Origin: an uncultured Clostridia bacterium
GTDB taxonomy: Bacteria > Bacillota > Clostridia > Oscillospirales > Acutalibacteraceae
Assembly (NCBI GenBank): GCA_947625785.1
Contig: CANQPS010000007.1
Coordinates: forward strand, 59,525-123,524
Reading direction: 5' to 3'
Length of the DNA: 64,000 bases
Each line of letters begins with the position of its first letter. Position 1 is the stretch's first letter. Under the pieces are notes generated by a model. That model was not told the DNA's origin and searched no databases. It saw nothing but the letters and a program-made list of their open reading frames with translations. Of this stretch, positions 43,745 through 52,572 are shown in pieces. Made by a program: the position numbers and the translations under genes.

Positions 43745-44695
43745 TTAAATATTAAAATCGTTATTTTTAATTGAGTTCATAGTTTTTGAACTGTTATAAA
43801 AAATCTGAGTATTATTAGTATTTTGATTTTCGAGAGCATTTTTGAAAGCCTTTAATTCATCAATATCCATTTTACTTACAAAGCTGTTAATAATATTTGA
43901 AGGTATAGTAGGTTTATCGAGAGAATAAAGTCTGATAACGCTTTTTTGTAAATCCTGCTTATAAACTTGACCATCGTTGGCGAGGGTTTCAAGTTTATTG
44001 ATTTTATCATTAATTTGTTTGCAGTCATCTTCTGAGAGAGTTATGCACTTGCCTTTTTTAATTAATTCTAATATATTATCCATTCTGTAAGCATCTCCTT
44101 TATATTTATTATAAGATTTAATTATGCCGGCTTGTTTTTGAGCCGGAACGGCAACGAATGACCATTCATAAACATCTGTTATGCTGTCTAATATGGTGTG
44201 GCAAATATTATTGCCATATTTTTTACCGGCTTTATGGCTGCATTTATTTTGGTGGGTATCACTTCCGCATATAGAGCAGAAAGTATTATTTACTGCACAG
44301 CTAACGCTTACTTCCTTTGTAATACCGCTGTCTATTGATATAATAAGGTCATTGTTGCGACTGCATTTAGGTATATATGCTTTAGCGACTAATCTGTAAT
44401 AGTCACTGTTATATGCCGTTTTTTTATCTTTTAATTGTTCAACATAGCAGTCATAAATTCTTGCGGTTTGATTTTCGGCACTTGGATTATGGTCGAAAAT
44501 GCCGGTTTTTCCTAAGAACATACTTTTCATTTGATATAAGGCATTTGTGGAGAAACTTTCGTTATCTCGGTCGATATCGTTATCGCAAAGAACAACTGAA
44601 AAAATATAGACTTCATCTTTATTAAGAGGGCGTCTTGTATATTTGTTAATCAGTTGAAGTTCTTGTTCATTAGGAACGGAATTTGTTTGAATCAC
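43745..44695 (-). CDS. Prohead protease/scaffold-like protein with Cys-rich motif
   Basis: A 316-residue protein. The N-terminal half resembles phage prohead core proteases, with the family-typical zinc-like insert SCAVNNTFCSICGSD followed by CSHKAGKKYG, and DVYEWSFVAVPAQKQAG. The C-terminal half (about 200-316) is helical and charged, like an internal scaffold. It cleaves or shapes the procapsid. It stands between portal and capsid genes as expected. Confidence 0.75.
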   Translation of the reverse strand: MIQTNSVPNEQELQLINKYTRRPLNKDEVYIFSVVLCDNDIDRDNESFSTNALYQMKSMFLGKTGIFDHNPSAENQTARIYDCYVEQLKDKKTAYNSDYYRLVAKAYIPKCSRNNDLIISIDSGITKEVSVSCAVNNTFCSICGSDTHQNKCSHKAGKKYGNNICHTILDSITDVYEWSFVAVPAQKQAGIIKSYNKYKGDAYRMDNILELIKKGKCITLSEDDCKQINDKINKLETLANDGQVYKQDLQKSVIRLYSLDKPTIPSNIINSFVSKMDIDELKAFKNALENQNTNNTQIFYNSSKTMNSIKNNDFNI

Positions 44696-44713
44696 ACTAT
44701 TATCTATAAAGCA

Positions 44714-45877
44714 TCAATCCTTTTCATTAAGATTATTTTCAAGTTCAATTTTTAGTGCCTGAGCATTTTTAAGTCTTGCCTCAGCGAGTTCAACCTCATC
44801 TTGGAGGTTAATATTATCCCATTCGACAGTAGCAATATCGTCCAATCCTTCTAATCGCAGCCAAGTATTACAAATTTTTTCTATAATAGGTGTGAGAAGT
44901 CGTCTGTAATATTCAAGTTCACTTGTCAGGATATCAGCCTGTTGAGAGGACATTCTTTCAGTACTTGACCAATTAAGACCTAATAAAAAAGGTGGAATTG
45001 CAAGTTTAGCAACGATTTGTTCCATAAGTTGTCGGACAGGGATTTCACTATTAAGTACTTGGTTGTCAGCACCAATTACCTTAATGCCGACATCTCCAAC
45101 GGCGACGAAATCTCTTATTTGATTACTGTCTTTCATAGCCTTACTCCATTCGTTAGCTATATGAATAGCATATTCCTTTGAGATATTGTTGTTTACATTA
45201 TCATTAGGCTTATAAGTAACAGCGAAACGGACATTACCAACTCTATCCCAGTTAGTTTGTATAGTATTAAATATAGTTAATAAAATATTGCTTACAAACG
45301 GAAGACCTTTAAGAATGGAATTGCCATAGACTTTATCAGGTTCGGGGTTAAGGGCAGTAACACAGATAAGATTAGGGTTATTTATTTCCTTATATGTATC
45401 ATTATTTCTGACAGAAATTTTCAATTTCATAGGATTGCTGTCATAGTAGAGATTAATATTGTCTAAATTGCCGTTATAAAGGCCGACAAATTCATTATCA
45501 TTGTTAAGTACAATTTCGCCTACGGCAGTACCGAAAGTAAGTAATTGTTCAAAATATTGACTTATAAAAAATGGTAATCCATAACCACAAGTATTAACAG
45601 GAACATTTTTCATAAAATGATTAATTTTGAGTTCTGTTACACTGTTCGTACACCTAATCTGAAAGCCATCAATAAGACGGACAATTTTATCAATAGCACC
45701 ATCAATTAAGGGTATAGCCTCTTTTATAGCTTTATATAATTCAAATTCCTTATTTTTTAAAGGGATATAAGAATTAATTTGATAGAATGGGTGTTTATTT
45801 TTCCTACTAATTTGAGGAATAACATTATTAATAGTTTTTACATTGTCAATACTTTTTCGATTTTTAAATAAATTCAT
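44714..45877 (-). CDS. Phage portal protein
   Basis: A 387-residue portal. Family marks: LYKAIKEAIPLIDGAIDKIV with a following GFQIRC, the NPEPDKVYGNSILKGLP crown region, PPFLLGLNWSS and ERMSSQQADILTSELEYYR in the C-terminal stem/clip region. It forms the dodecameric DNA gate and nucleates the head. Length is typical of small portals of Clostridium phages. It lies 15 bases downstream of the large terminase gene. Confidence 0.92.
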   Translation of the reverse strand: MNLFKNRKSIDNVKTINNVIPQISRKNKHPFYQINSYIPLKNKEFELYKAIKEAIPLIDGAIDKIVRLIDGFQIRCTNSVTELKINHFMKNVPVNTCGYGLPFFISQYFEQLLTFGTAVGEIVLNNDNEFVGLYNGNLDNINLYYDSNPMKLKISVRNNDTYKEINNPNLICVTALNPEPDKVYGNSILKGLPFVSNILLTIFNTIQTNWDRVGNVRFAVTYKPNDNVNNNISKEYAIHIANEWSKAMKDSNQIRDFVAVGDVGIKVIGADNQVLNSEIPVRQLMEQIVAKLAIPPFLLGLNWSSTERMSSQQADILTSELEYYRRLLTPIIEKICNTWLRLEGLDDIATVEWDNINLQDEVELAEARLKNAQALKIELENNLNEKD

Positions 45878-45892
45878 AGAATCCCCCTTTTA

Positions 45893-47137
45893 TTAAAGAG
45901 CGATAGCAAAAAATTCGGAGTTATTATTTGATAGGACAGTTGTAACGAAGTATCTTATATCGTCCATAGCGTGGTCATTTTCTTTAATAGGACAATCTCT
46001 GGAATTATTTTCGTCCCAACGATAAAGACCAAATTCTCTTATACTGTCTGAGCAGTTTTTGCATATCACTATATTTTTATTTTTTAGAGCAGTAGAGGTC
46101 AATCTTATGCCATCAGCCACATTATTTTTAGCCTGTACGACATTATATTTATTTTTTCGCATAATCAGTTGTATAAAACTTGCGGCGGAGGGGTCAACAA
46201 TAACCATACTGATTTTTCTTTCGCCGCAAAGTTCGCATAAAGCATTATAGTGCTCCTCATCAGTTCTTTGCGAACCCTCTTTTTTAGAATTATAATAATA
46301 TTCATTTATACGATACCAAGTTCCTTCATAAAGTCCCCACAAACCAAAAGATGACGGGTTAATAATTCCGTAATCGCAGGAAACTATATATTTACTGTAA
46401 TTTTTTGGTATATTGTCTGCGAACATATTATTATTCATAAACGGATAAACGAGTCCGTCAAGGGCAGTCCATTCACCTTCGACAAATCTCTTATAGAAAT
46501 TACCGGAGTAAAGGCTTTTGTATCTTTCAAGCATTTTAGGTGATAGAGATGGATTATCTTCCATTTTAAACTTGATATATATTGCATTTTTATTTTTATG
46601 ATTTAAAATCCATTCAGTATAGAACCAATGCTGTGGATTTTCCGGATTACAATTAAACCAGAATTTAGAGCCATCAACAGAACATCTTGCCAGTCCTTGT
46701 TCAACGAATGAACGAGGCATTAAAGCAACCTCATCAAATAAAATGCCGCTTAAAGTCATACCTTGAATAAGAGATGCAGAACTTTCATCTCTGCCGCCAA
46801 AGAGATAAAATCTATTTGATTTTCCGTTAAATGTGATATTAACAATATTTTCAGAAACTTTGATATTGTATTTAAATCCGATTTGACTGAGTATAGGCAA
46901 TATCGGAGTAATAACATTTCTTTTTAGGGAACGGATAGTTTTACCGCATAAAGCGAAATTAGAGTCATCAAAGGCATAAAAGCACCATAATAAAAATGAG
47001 ATACTCATACAAATAGTTTTTCCGCTTCTAACAGCGCCATCGCAAATAATGGCGTCATAGTTTTTAAATTTACTGTTTTTACACCACCAGCTTAAAACGA
47101 AACTTTGTTTTTTTGAAAATGTTTTAAAATTAATCAT
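45893..47137 (-). CDS. terL: Phage terminase large subunit
   Basis: A 414-residue packaging motor. The ATPase part has Walker A DGAVRSGKT (residues 33-41), Walker B ILFDEVAL and the coupling motif FNCNPENPQHW. The nuclease part has the metal-binding Asp of SCDYG and MVIVDPSAASF, and a C-terminal DHAMDDIRY. All are intact, so it looks functional. ATG 47137 has GAGGAT 8 bases upstream, inside terS, which it overlaps by 8 bases. Confidence 0.95.
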   Translation of the reverse strand: MINFKTFSKKQSFVLSWWCKNSKFKNYDAIICDGAVRSGKTICMSISFLLWCFYAFDDSNFALCGKTIRSLKRNVITPILPILSQIGFKYNIKVSENIVNITFNGKSNRFYLFGGRDESSASLIQGMTLSGILFDEVALMPRSFVEQGLARCSVDGSKFWFNCNPENPQHWFYTEWILNHKNKNAIYIKFKMEDNPSLSPKMLERYKSLYSGNFYKRFVEGEWTALDGLVYPFMNNNMFADNIPKNYSKYIVSCDYGIINPSSFGLWGLYEGTWYRINEYYYNSKKEGSQRTDEEHYNALCELCGERKISMVIVDPSAASFIQLIMRKNKYNVVQAKNNVADGIRLTSTALKNKNIVICKNCSDSIREFGLYRWDENNSRDCPIKENDHAMDDIRYFVTTVLSNNNSEFFAIAL

Positions 47138-47624
47138 ATAGATTATCCTCATTATTACTAATAGCATTTTTGTTTAAAGCCTCGTAAAATGATGAAGATG
47201 CACTATTTTCTTTGTTATCAATTTCCTGTAACTTTTCCAAAGCCTTTAATCTATCGAAGAATTTAATTTCTATACAATTATCTTTTGGTTTTTTAATTTC
47301 AGCCACATTGAATAAATTCAAGTTATCGATATTAAGCTGAGTATAATCATCACAGCAGATTAATTTAATAGCATCGCTAATATCACCGAAAGCGAGTTTT
47401 TTATAACCCAAATAGGCGGTACTGTCAGGAGAAAATTTAAGATTATTCAGAATATCCTGAATTTCTTGGCGAACATTTTTATCGGATAATAGGGTTACGC
47501 TGCTTTTGGTAGGGTCAGAATATCCGGCATAAACAGCGGATTTTGTCGGATTAAAAGTAAGAGCGTAATAACAACAAAAACGCAATTTTTTTGCACTTAA
47601 AATTTTTTTTATACAAAACCACAC
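47130..47624 (-). CDS. terS: Phage terminase small subunit
   Basis: A protein of about 160 residues. The N-terminal part has the terminase_2 HTH pattern CYYALTFNPTKSAVYAGYSDP (KRFCxxY-x-FNATKAAxxAGY type), then RQEIQDIL and a C-terminal acidic/Asn-rich tail. It recognises the packaging site. The start is uncertain: GTG 47624 is only one base from AGGAG. It is the first gene of the phage operon. No convincing sigma-A promoter was seen upstream, but a 10-bp-arm inverted repeat lies at 47635-47656. Confidence 0.85.
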   Translation of the reverse strand: MWFCIKKILSAKKLRFCCYYALTFNPTKSAVYAGYSDPTKSSVTLLSDKNVRQEIQDILNNLKFSPDSTAYLGYKKLAFGDISDAIKLICCDDYTQLNIDNLNLFNVAEIKKPKDNCIEIKFFDRLKALEKLQEIDNKENSASSSFYEALNKNAISNNEDNLYD

Positions 47625-47634
47625 TCCTAATCTG

Positions 47635-47656
47635 AAATTAAAAGAACTTTTAATTT
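47635..47656. promoter_or_regulatory. Inverted repeat upstream of terS, candidate operator
   Basis: Perfect 10-base arms (47635-47644 with 47647-47656), 2-base spacer, immediately upstream of the terS ribosome site. Placement suggests control of the phage operon by an outside regulator; no binder is known. Confidence 0.4.
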
Positions 47657-47696
47657 TGTATTAGAAAAGTCCCTTCACTATACCCTACAAAAATGT

Positions 47697-47726
47697 AAAA
47701 AATTGCCTAATAATAGGCAATTTTTT
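47697..47726. terminator. Bidirectional hairpin between phage operon and rnpB
   Basis: Stem of 13 bp including A/T ends (47697-47709 with 47714-47726), 4-base loop, A-run before and T-run after. It insulates the divergent units. Confidence 0.75.
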
Positions 47727-47833
47727 ATAAAAAAACAAAAATTTTTAAAAATACAATAATTTTAGATTTTTTCAAAAGATTAGTGGGGAACAGGAGCAAA
47801 GTATTTGGTTGTTCTGTACAGAGAGTAAAACGC

Positions 47834-47862
47834 TTGACATTTCAGAAATAATAATATAAAAT
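47834..47862 (+). promoter_or_regulatory. rnpB promoter
   Basis: TTGACA (47834-47839), 17 bases, TAAAAT (47857-47862), just upstream of the RNA. Confidence 0.65.
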
Positions 47863-47868
47863 TAAAAA

Positions 47869-48243
47869 GCGAGTAGATTGTACAGTTACAGGCACAAAGC
47901 CGAAAGGCTGTGCGTGAGGAAAGTCCGGGCTCCAAAGGGCAAGAATAACGGTTAACGACCGCCGAGGGTGACCTTAGGAAAAGGGCAACAGAGATATACC
48001 GCCTGTTACTTTATGGCAGCAGGCAAGGGTGGAAAGGCGAGGTAAGAGCTCACCAATATTTTGTGTAAATAAAATATTCTGTAAACTCTATTCGGAGCAA
48101 CACCGTGGAGAAATCCTTTATGATAATCTGCCCGATTATTATAAAGAAAGTGATTTCAAGGAGGTGGCACTGAGCAGATATGGTAACATTCTGCCAAGAT
48201 AGATGACTGTACACGACAGAACCCGGCTTATAGATCTAGTCGC
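47869..48243 (+). ncRNA. rnpB: RNase P RNA, bacterial class A type
   Basis: Conserved core blocks are evident: GAGGAAAGTCCGGGCTCC near the 5' end, GGTAAGAGCTCACC in the middle and ACAGAACCCGGCTTATAG near the 3' end. P1 closes between GCGA-x-TAGAT (47869 on) and ATCTA-x-TCGC (to 48243) with one mismatch. About 375 bases, normal for a bacterial RNase P RNA. It matures tRNA 5' ends. Ends are set by P1 pairing, exact to a few bases. Confidence 0.95.
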
Positions 48244-48256
48244 ACAAAGTAAATGG

Positions 48257-48289
48257 AAATACCAACTTGTTATAAATAAGTTGGTATTT
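48257..48289 (+). terminator. rnpB terminator
   Basis: Perfect 12-bp stem (48257-48268 with 48278-48289), 9-base loop, T-rich tail. Confidence 0.88.
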
Positions 48290-48399
48290 TGTTTGTTTTG
48301 AAGAAAAAATAAAGGATATTTTGTTGTATTAACATATAATTATTGTTCTTTTTGGATAAAATGACAAAAATAGATACTTCTTTTTTGATAAAATGACTA

Positions 48400-48428
48400 T
48401 TGATTTAATTTGAAAAATGAATTATAAT
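48400..48428 (+). promoter_or_regulatory. Promoter of the XRE gene at 48557
   Basis: TTGATT (48400-48405), 17 bases, TATAAT (48423-48428). A leader of about 120 bases follows, with a 12-bp-arm inverted repeat at 48500-48528. The rest of 48290-48556 holds no gene that I can see. Confidence 0.6.
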
Positions 48429-48499
48429 TAAAAATAAGTTACGACAGAATAATTATTTGATTGTAATATGTTTCTGTTGGAGCAGGTTTAATTTTTTTT

Positions 48500-48528
48500 A
48501 ATTCTATATTTTTATTAAATATAGAATT
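48500..48528 (+). promoter_or_regulatory. Leader hairpin/inverted repeat before XRE gene
   Basis: Perfect 12-base arms (48500-48511 with 48517-48528), 5-base loop, located between promoter and ribosome site. It could be an autoregulatory operator or an RNA hairpin. Confidence 0.45.
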
Positions 48529-48556
48529 TATGTTAGAGATGGGAGTGTGTTTATCA

Positions 48557-48811
48557 ATGAGATTACGCAAACAAGCATTAGGTGACAGAAACCTCGTAGG
48601 AGCTAAAGTAGAGGCAGCTCGTAAAAGAAAAGGTATGAAACAAAAGGAATTATTAGCACAATTACAGGTTAATGGTGTTGATATGAATGCATCTGGTTTA
48701 TCAAAACTCGAAGGTCAAATTCGTTATGTAACAGATGTTGAATTAATTGCTCTTTCAGAAATTCTTGAAGTTTCCGTATTAGAGTTACTTGGTCTTGACG
48801 AAGAAGAATGA
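48557..48811 (+). CDS. XRE-family regulator (short, widely conserved clostridial type)
   Basis: An 84-residue HTH protein: MRLRKQALGDRNLVGAKVE, then the HTH QKELLAQLQVNGVDMNASGLSKLEGQ (about 30-55, cited by QKELLAQL and SGLSKLEGQ) and SEILEVSVLELLGL. This variant with a seven-residue insert in the HTH is common and single-copy in Clostridia, with no known target. ATG 48557 is chosen because the conserved family begins there and GGGAG lies 11 bases upstream. Two hairpin terminators follow. Confidence 0.85.
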   Translation: MRLRKQALGDRNLVGAKVEAARKRKGMKQKELLAQLQVNGVDMNASGLSKLEGQIRYVTDVELIALSEILEVSVLELLGLDEEE

Positions 48812-48820
48812 TTTTTAAGG

Positions 48821-48868
48821 AATGTGTATAACTATAAATTTTATTTAGTTATACACATTTTATTTTTA
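48821..48868 (+). terminator. Terminator after XRE gene
   Basis: Perfect 14-bp stem (48821-48834 with 48846-48859), 11-base loop, T-rich tail. Confidence 0.85.
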
Positions 48869-48888
48869 AATTTTATATAATAAAATTT

Positions 48889-48925
48889 AAGGTATGGTGG
48901 ATTTATAATTTGCCATACCTTTTTA
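48889..48925 (+). terminator. Second hairpin with T-run
   Basis: 9-bp stem (48889-48897 with 48913-48921) extendable by a G-T pair, followed by five T. Tandem backup terminator before murD. Confidence 0.6.
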
Positions 48926-49043
48926 TACTTGCTATTATGTTATTATTGGAATATAATATATTCATTGGTTGATTATTTTTTTATCAAAAAAACTGTGATT
49001 TTAGAAATAAAATAAATTAGTGTGCGGAAAGGAAAAATATTTT

Positions 49044-50432
49044 ATGACAGTCAATAATTTTATTAATAGTATAAAGGGAAAGACGGTTACATTTTGTGGT
49101 ATAGGCGGCAGTAACTTGCCATTGATAGATAAATTTAAATCTTATGGAGCGAAGGTATCAGCCAGAGATAAAAGAACAGAGGAACAACTTGGAGATACGG
49201 CAAAAGAATTATTATCAAAAGGAATAGAACTAAAACTCGGTGAAGAATATATGTCTGATATTAACGAAGAAATTATATTTCGTACTCCGGGTATGAGGTT
49301 TTATATGCCTGAACTTAACAAAGCGAGAGCAAATGGCAGTGCAGTTACATCAGAAATGGAATTATTTTTTGATTTATGTCCTTGTAAGATAATAGCAGTT
49401 ACAGGAAGTGACGGAAAAACAACAACGACCACTATTATATCTGAATTTTTGAAAGCTATGGGTAAGACAGTGCATTTAGGGGGAAATATAGGCACACCAT
49501 TACTGCCAATTATCGAGCAGATAAAAGAAGATGATATAGCAGTGGTAGAACTGTCAAGTTTTCAGCTTATTTCAATGAGAAAGAGTCCGGATATAGCAGT
49601 AGTAACAAATTTAGCGCCTAATCATTTGGATATACATAAGGATATGCAGGAATATATTGATGCAAAGAAGAATATTTTTTTGCATCAAAATGCTTTTGGA
49701 AGAACAGTACTTAATTCAGATAATGAGATTACAAAAAGTTTTATAAATGAAACAAGAGGGCGTACATATATGTTCAGCAGAAAAGAACATTTATTAAACG
49801 GAGCTTGGCTTGATAATACAGATGGAACGATTTATATGGCAGTCAACGGATTGGATACGGCAATTATGAATAAATCGGATATAAAGATACCGGGCAATCA
49901 TAATATAGAAAACTATTTATGTGCGATTTGTGCGGTATGGGGTTTAGTAGATATAGATATAATAAAGAAAGTTGCAAAAGAATTTTCCGGAGTAGAGCAT
50001 AGGGCAGAGTTTGTAAGAGAAGTTAATGGAGTTAAATATTATAATGATTCAATAGCATCAAGTCCAACAAGAACTTGTTGCGGAACATTATCATTATACA
50101 ATCAAAAAATTATATTAATAGCAGGTGGATATGATAAAAAAATTCCGTTTGACGATATGGGCAAAGTAGTGGTTGAAAAAGTAAAGTTATTAATTTTAAT
50201 GGGTGCGACATCAGATAAAATTTATAATGCTGTAATCAATGCACCTGAATATAAAAACGGAAATCCACAAATAATAAAAGTTGATAATATGGAGCAGGCG
50301 GTCAAAACAGCATACGAAAAAGCGACAGATGGTGATATAGTATCATTATCTCCGGCTTGTGCGAGTTTTGATTTATATCCTAATTTTGTAGCGAGAGGAA
50401 GACATTTCAAGGAAATTGTAAATAGCTTATAA
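49044..50432 (+). CDS. murD: UDP-N-acetylmuramoyl-L-alanine--D-glutamate ligase
   Basis: A 462-residue Mur ligase adding D-Glu to UDP-MurNAc-L-Ala in the cytoplasm. N-terminal Rossmann domain (FCGIGGSNLPLI), P-loop VTGSDGKTTTT (about residue 120), the ligase motif ELSSFQL, NLAPNHLDIH, and the C-terminal domain with EHRAEFV and YNDSIASSPTRT. All motifs are intact. ATG 49044 has AAAGGAAA upstream; the longer frame from 49020 is not supported. It stands outside any dcw cluster and leads an operon with the two M42 peptidases. Confidence 0.94.
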   Translation: MTVNNFINSIKGKTVTFCGIGGSNLPLIDKFKSYGAKVSARDKRTEEQLGDTAKELLSKGIELKLGEEYMSDINEEIIFRTPGMRFYMPELNKARANGSAVTSEMELFFDLCPCKIIAVTGSDGKTTTTTIISEFLKAMGKTVHLGGNIGTPLLPIIEQIKEDDIAVVELSSFQLISMRKSPDIAVVTNLAPNHLDIHKDMQEYIDAKKNIFLHQNAFGRTVLNSDNEITKSFINETRGRTYMFSRKEHLLNGAWLDNTDGTIYMAVNGLDTAIMNKSDIKIPGNHNIENYLCAICAVWGLVDIDIIKKVAKEFSGVEHRAEFVREVNGVKYYNDSIASSPTRTCCGTLSLYNQKIILIAGGYDKKIPFDDMGKVVVEKVKLLILMGATSDKIYNAVINAPEYKNGNPQIIKVDNMEQAVKTAYEKATDGDIVSLSPACASFDLYPNFVARGRHFKEIVNSL

Positions 50433-50469
50433 AATTATATTTTGAAAACGGAGGAATAGAGTTTAATAT

Positions 50470-51489
50470 ATGAAAGAGTATTTAAAGGTTTTATGTAGTT
50501 CGTTTGGCGTATCAGGCGAAGAAAACGATATATGCAAAATTGTATTTGATTTAATGAAAAGGCATACAGATAATACAGTTATCACACCAAATAATAATGT
50601 TATAGCTATTATGGGAAATACACAGGCAAAGAAGCATATATTATTTGATGCACATCTTGACCAAATCGGTTTAATAGTAACATATATTGACGAAAAGGGA
50701 TTTTTAAAAGTATCGGAATGTGGAGGAATTGATAAAAGAGTACTTTTAGGAAGTGCTGTTTGTGTGCTTGGAAAAGAAAAAGTAATGGGAGCAATTTGTT
50801 GTATGCCTCCTCACTTAACAAACGGAAATGAAGATAAAGTAGTATCATCTGATAATATGTGGGTAGATACAGGGCTGCCGAAAGAAAAAGTTAAGGAGCT
50901 TATATCGCTTGGTGACAGAGTGATTTTTTATACAGAGTTCAGAGAATTATTAAATAATAAAGTAACATCATCTGCACTTGACAATAGAGCAGGAGTGGCA
51001 GCATTGATTAAATCGGCGGAAATTTTAAGTAAACAGGATTTAAAAGATGTAAAAGTAACATATTTATTTTCATCACAGGAAGAAACAAATGAATCCGGTG
51101 CAAAAACGGGAGCGTATATATCTGAGCCTGATGAGGCAATAATTGTAGATGTAAGTTTTGGAAGTCAGCCGAGTGTACCAAAAGATAAGAGTGGGGATTT
51201 AGGTAAGGGAGTTATGGTTTGTAAATCGCCGACACTGTCTAAAAGTGTTATCAATAAAATTGTAGAAATATTAAAGCAAAACAATAAGCAATATCAGTTT
51301 GAGGTAAGCGGCGGAACTACCGGTACGAATGCAGATGCAATTTCAATATCAAAGGGTGGAGTAAAGTGTGGAGTTGTGTCAATTCCGTTAAGAAATATGC
51401 ATACCCAAGTTGAGGTTATAGATATAAGTGATGTTGAGGATACAGCAGAATTACTTGCAAAATTTGTAATGGTTGGGGGTGCTGAATAA
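50470..51489 (+). CDS. M42-family metallopeptidase (first of tandem pair)
   Basis: A 339-residue M42 aminopeptidase. Metal and catalytic sites visible: FDAHLDQIGL (His/Asp), LDNRAGVAAL (bridging Asp), SSQEETNESGA (catalytic Glu pair) and a late MHTQVEV His ligand. A TMP-like dimerisation insert lies at about 60-160. These enzymes form tetrahedral complexes that degrade peptides. GGAGG precedes the ATG. The second paralogue starts within its stop codon. Confidence 0.9.
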   Translation: MKEYLKVLCSSFGVSGEENDICKIVFDLMKRHTDNTVITPNNNVIAIMGNTQAKKHILFDAHLDQIGLIVTYIDEKGFLKVSECGGIDKRVLLGSAVCVLGKEKVMGAICCMPPHLTNGNEDKVVSSDNMWVDTGLPKEKVKELISLGDRVIFYTEFRELLNNKVTSSALDNRAGVAALIKSAEILSKQDLKDVKVTYLFSSQEETNESGAKTGAYISEPDEAIIVDVSFGSQPSVPKDKSGDLGKGVMVCKSPTLSKSVINKIVEILKQNNKQYQFEVSGGTTGTNADAISISKGGVKCGVVSIPLRNMHTQVEVIDISDVEDTAELLAKFVMVGGAE

Positions 51490-52511
51490 TGGATACAGAA
51501 CTTTTGCGTTTACTTTGTACAACTAATGGTATTTCCGGTGACGAAAATAAAATCAGGGATATAATTCTTAAAGAGATAACTCCTTATGCGACAGACATTA
51601 AAGTAGATAATATAGGCAATATTATTGTATTCAAAAAAGGTGCAGAGAAAGCTAACAAAAAGTTAATGATTTCGGCACATATGGACGAAGTTGGTTTTAT
51701 AATAACGGATATTACAAACGAAGGTTATTTAAAGTTTACAACAGTAGGGGGAATTGATAAAAGAGTAGTATGTGGTAAAGCAGTATCTGTTGGAGAAAAC
51801 AATATAAATGGTGTAATAGGAGTTAAGCCTGTACATCTGTTAGATAGTAAAGCAAGAAATACGAGTGTAGATATAGATGATATGTATATAGATATAGGTG
51901 CGTATAGCAAAGAAAATGCAGAAGAATATGTATCTTGTGGAGATAGTGTAAGTTTTGCAGCACCATTTATTGCAGATGAGAACAGAGTTATGGCAAAGGC
52001 TATTGATGACAGGGCAGGTTGTTTCATACTAATAAATATGATAAAAAGTGAATTGCCTTATGATATGTACTTTACATTTGTGGTGCAGGAAGAAGTAGGA
52101 CTTAGGGGAGCCGGTTGTGCGGCATATACAGTTAATCCGGATAGTGCTATAATAGTTGAGGCGACAACTGCGAGTGATATTCCAAATATAGATGTAACAA
52201 AACAGGTCTGTGAACTTGGAGAAGGTGCCGTAATATCTTTTATGGATAAAAACACGATTTATGATAAAAAATATTGTAATATAGCTTTAAATACATCTAA
52301 GAAAACGGGTGTAAAAGTTCAGTTGAAGAAAGCGGTAGCCGGAGGTAATGATGCAGGCATTATACATCGTTCGAGGGGTGGAATAAAGACGGTTGCAATA
52401 TCAGTGCCGTGTAGATATTTGCATAGTGCATTTACGGTAATTAATACTGATGATTTAAAAGCGACTTATGAAACGGTAAAAGCGACAGCAGAAGAAATAT
52501 TAAAGAATTAA
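51489..52511 (+). CDS. M42-family metallopeptidase (second of tandem pair)
   Basis: A 340-residue paralogue of the previous protein with the more canonical motifs ISAHMDEVGF, IDDRAGC, VQEEVGLRGA and YLHSAF. Its ATG overlaps the previous TAA (TAATG), so the two are translationally coupled. They may form hetero-oligomers or have different specificity. A hairpin (52532-52541 with 52552-52561) lies after its stop without a T-run. Confidence 0.92.
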   Translation: MDTELLRLLCTTNGISGDENKIRDIILKEITPYATDIKVDNIGNIIVFKKGAEKANKKLMISAHMDEVGFIITDITNEGYLKFTTVGGIDKRVVCGKAVSVGENNINGVIGVKPVHLLDSKARNTSVDIDDMYIDIGAYSKENAEEYVSCGDSVSFAAPFIADENRVMAKAIDDRAGCFILINMIKSELPYDMYFTFVVQEEVGLRGAGCAAYTVNPDSAIIVEATTASDIPNIDVTKQVCELGEGAVISFMDKNTIYDKKYCNIALNTSKKTGVKVQLKKAVAGGNDAGIIHRSRGGIKTVAISVPCRYLHSAFTVINTDDLKATYETVKATAEEILKN

Positions 52512-52572
52512 GTTAAGGGTATTTAGTTCAATCCCTTTTTGCCATAATTGACAAAAAGGGACTATACATATT

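Larger units (their letters stand above)
37380..47624 (-). mobile_element. Reduced phage-like particle locus (PBSX/xkd-type head and baseplate genes)
   Basis: Fourteen co-directional genes, mostly overlapping or a few bases apart, ordered as in PBSX-type contractile phages. From upstream: small terminase, large terminase, portal, protease, major capsid, adaptor, stopper, tail-completion-like, 41-residue protein, LysM protein, hub, spike, gp25, baseplate J, XkdU. Between tail completion and the LysM protein, where sheath, tube, chaperone and tape measure normally lie (xkdK-xkdO), there is only the 41-residue gene. I see no integrase, repressor, replication, holin, endolysin or fibre gene in the window. 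No flanking direct repeats were noticed. It may be a decayed prophage, a gene transfer agent or a domesticated particle. Confidence 0.8.

Noticed and set aside
37309..48300. Attachment-site direct repeats around the phage locus
   Set aside because: I compared the flanks by eye, including the 3' end of rnpB, and saw no convincing direct repeat; an exhaustive search was not possible.
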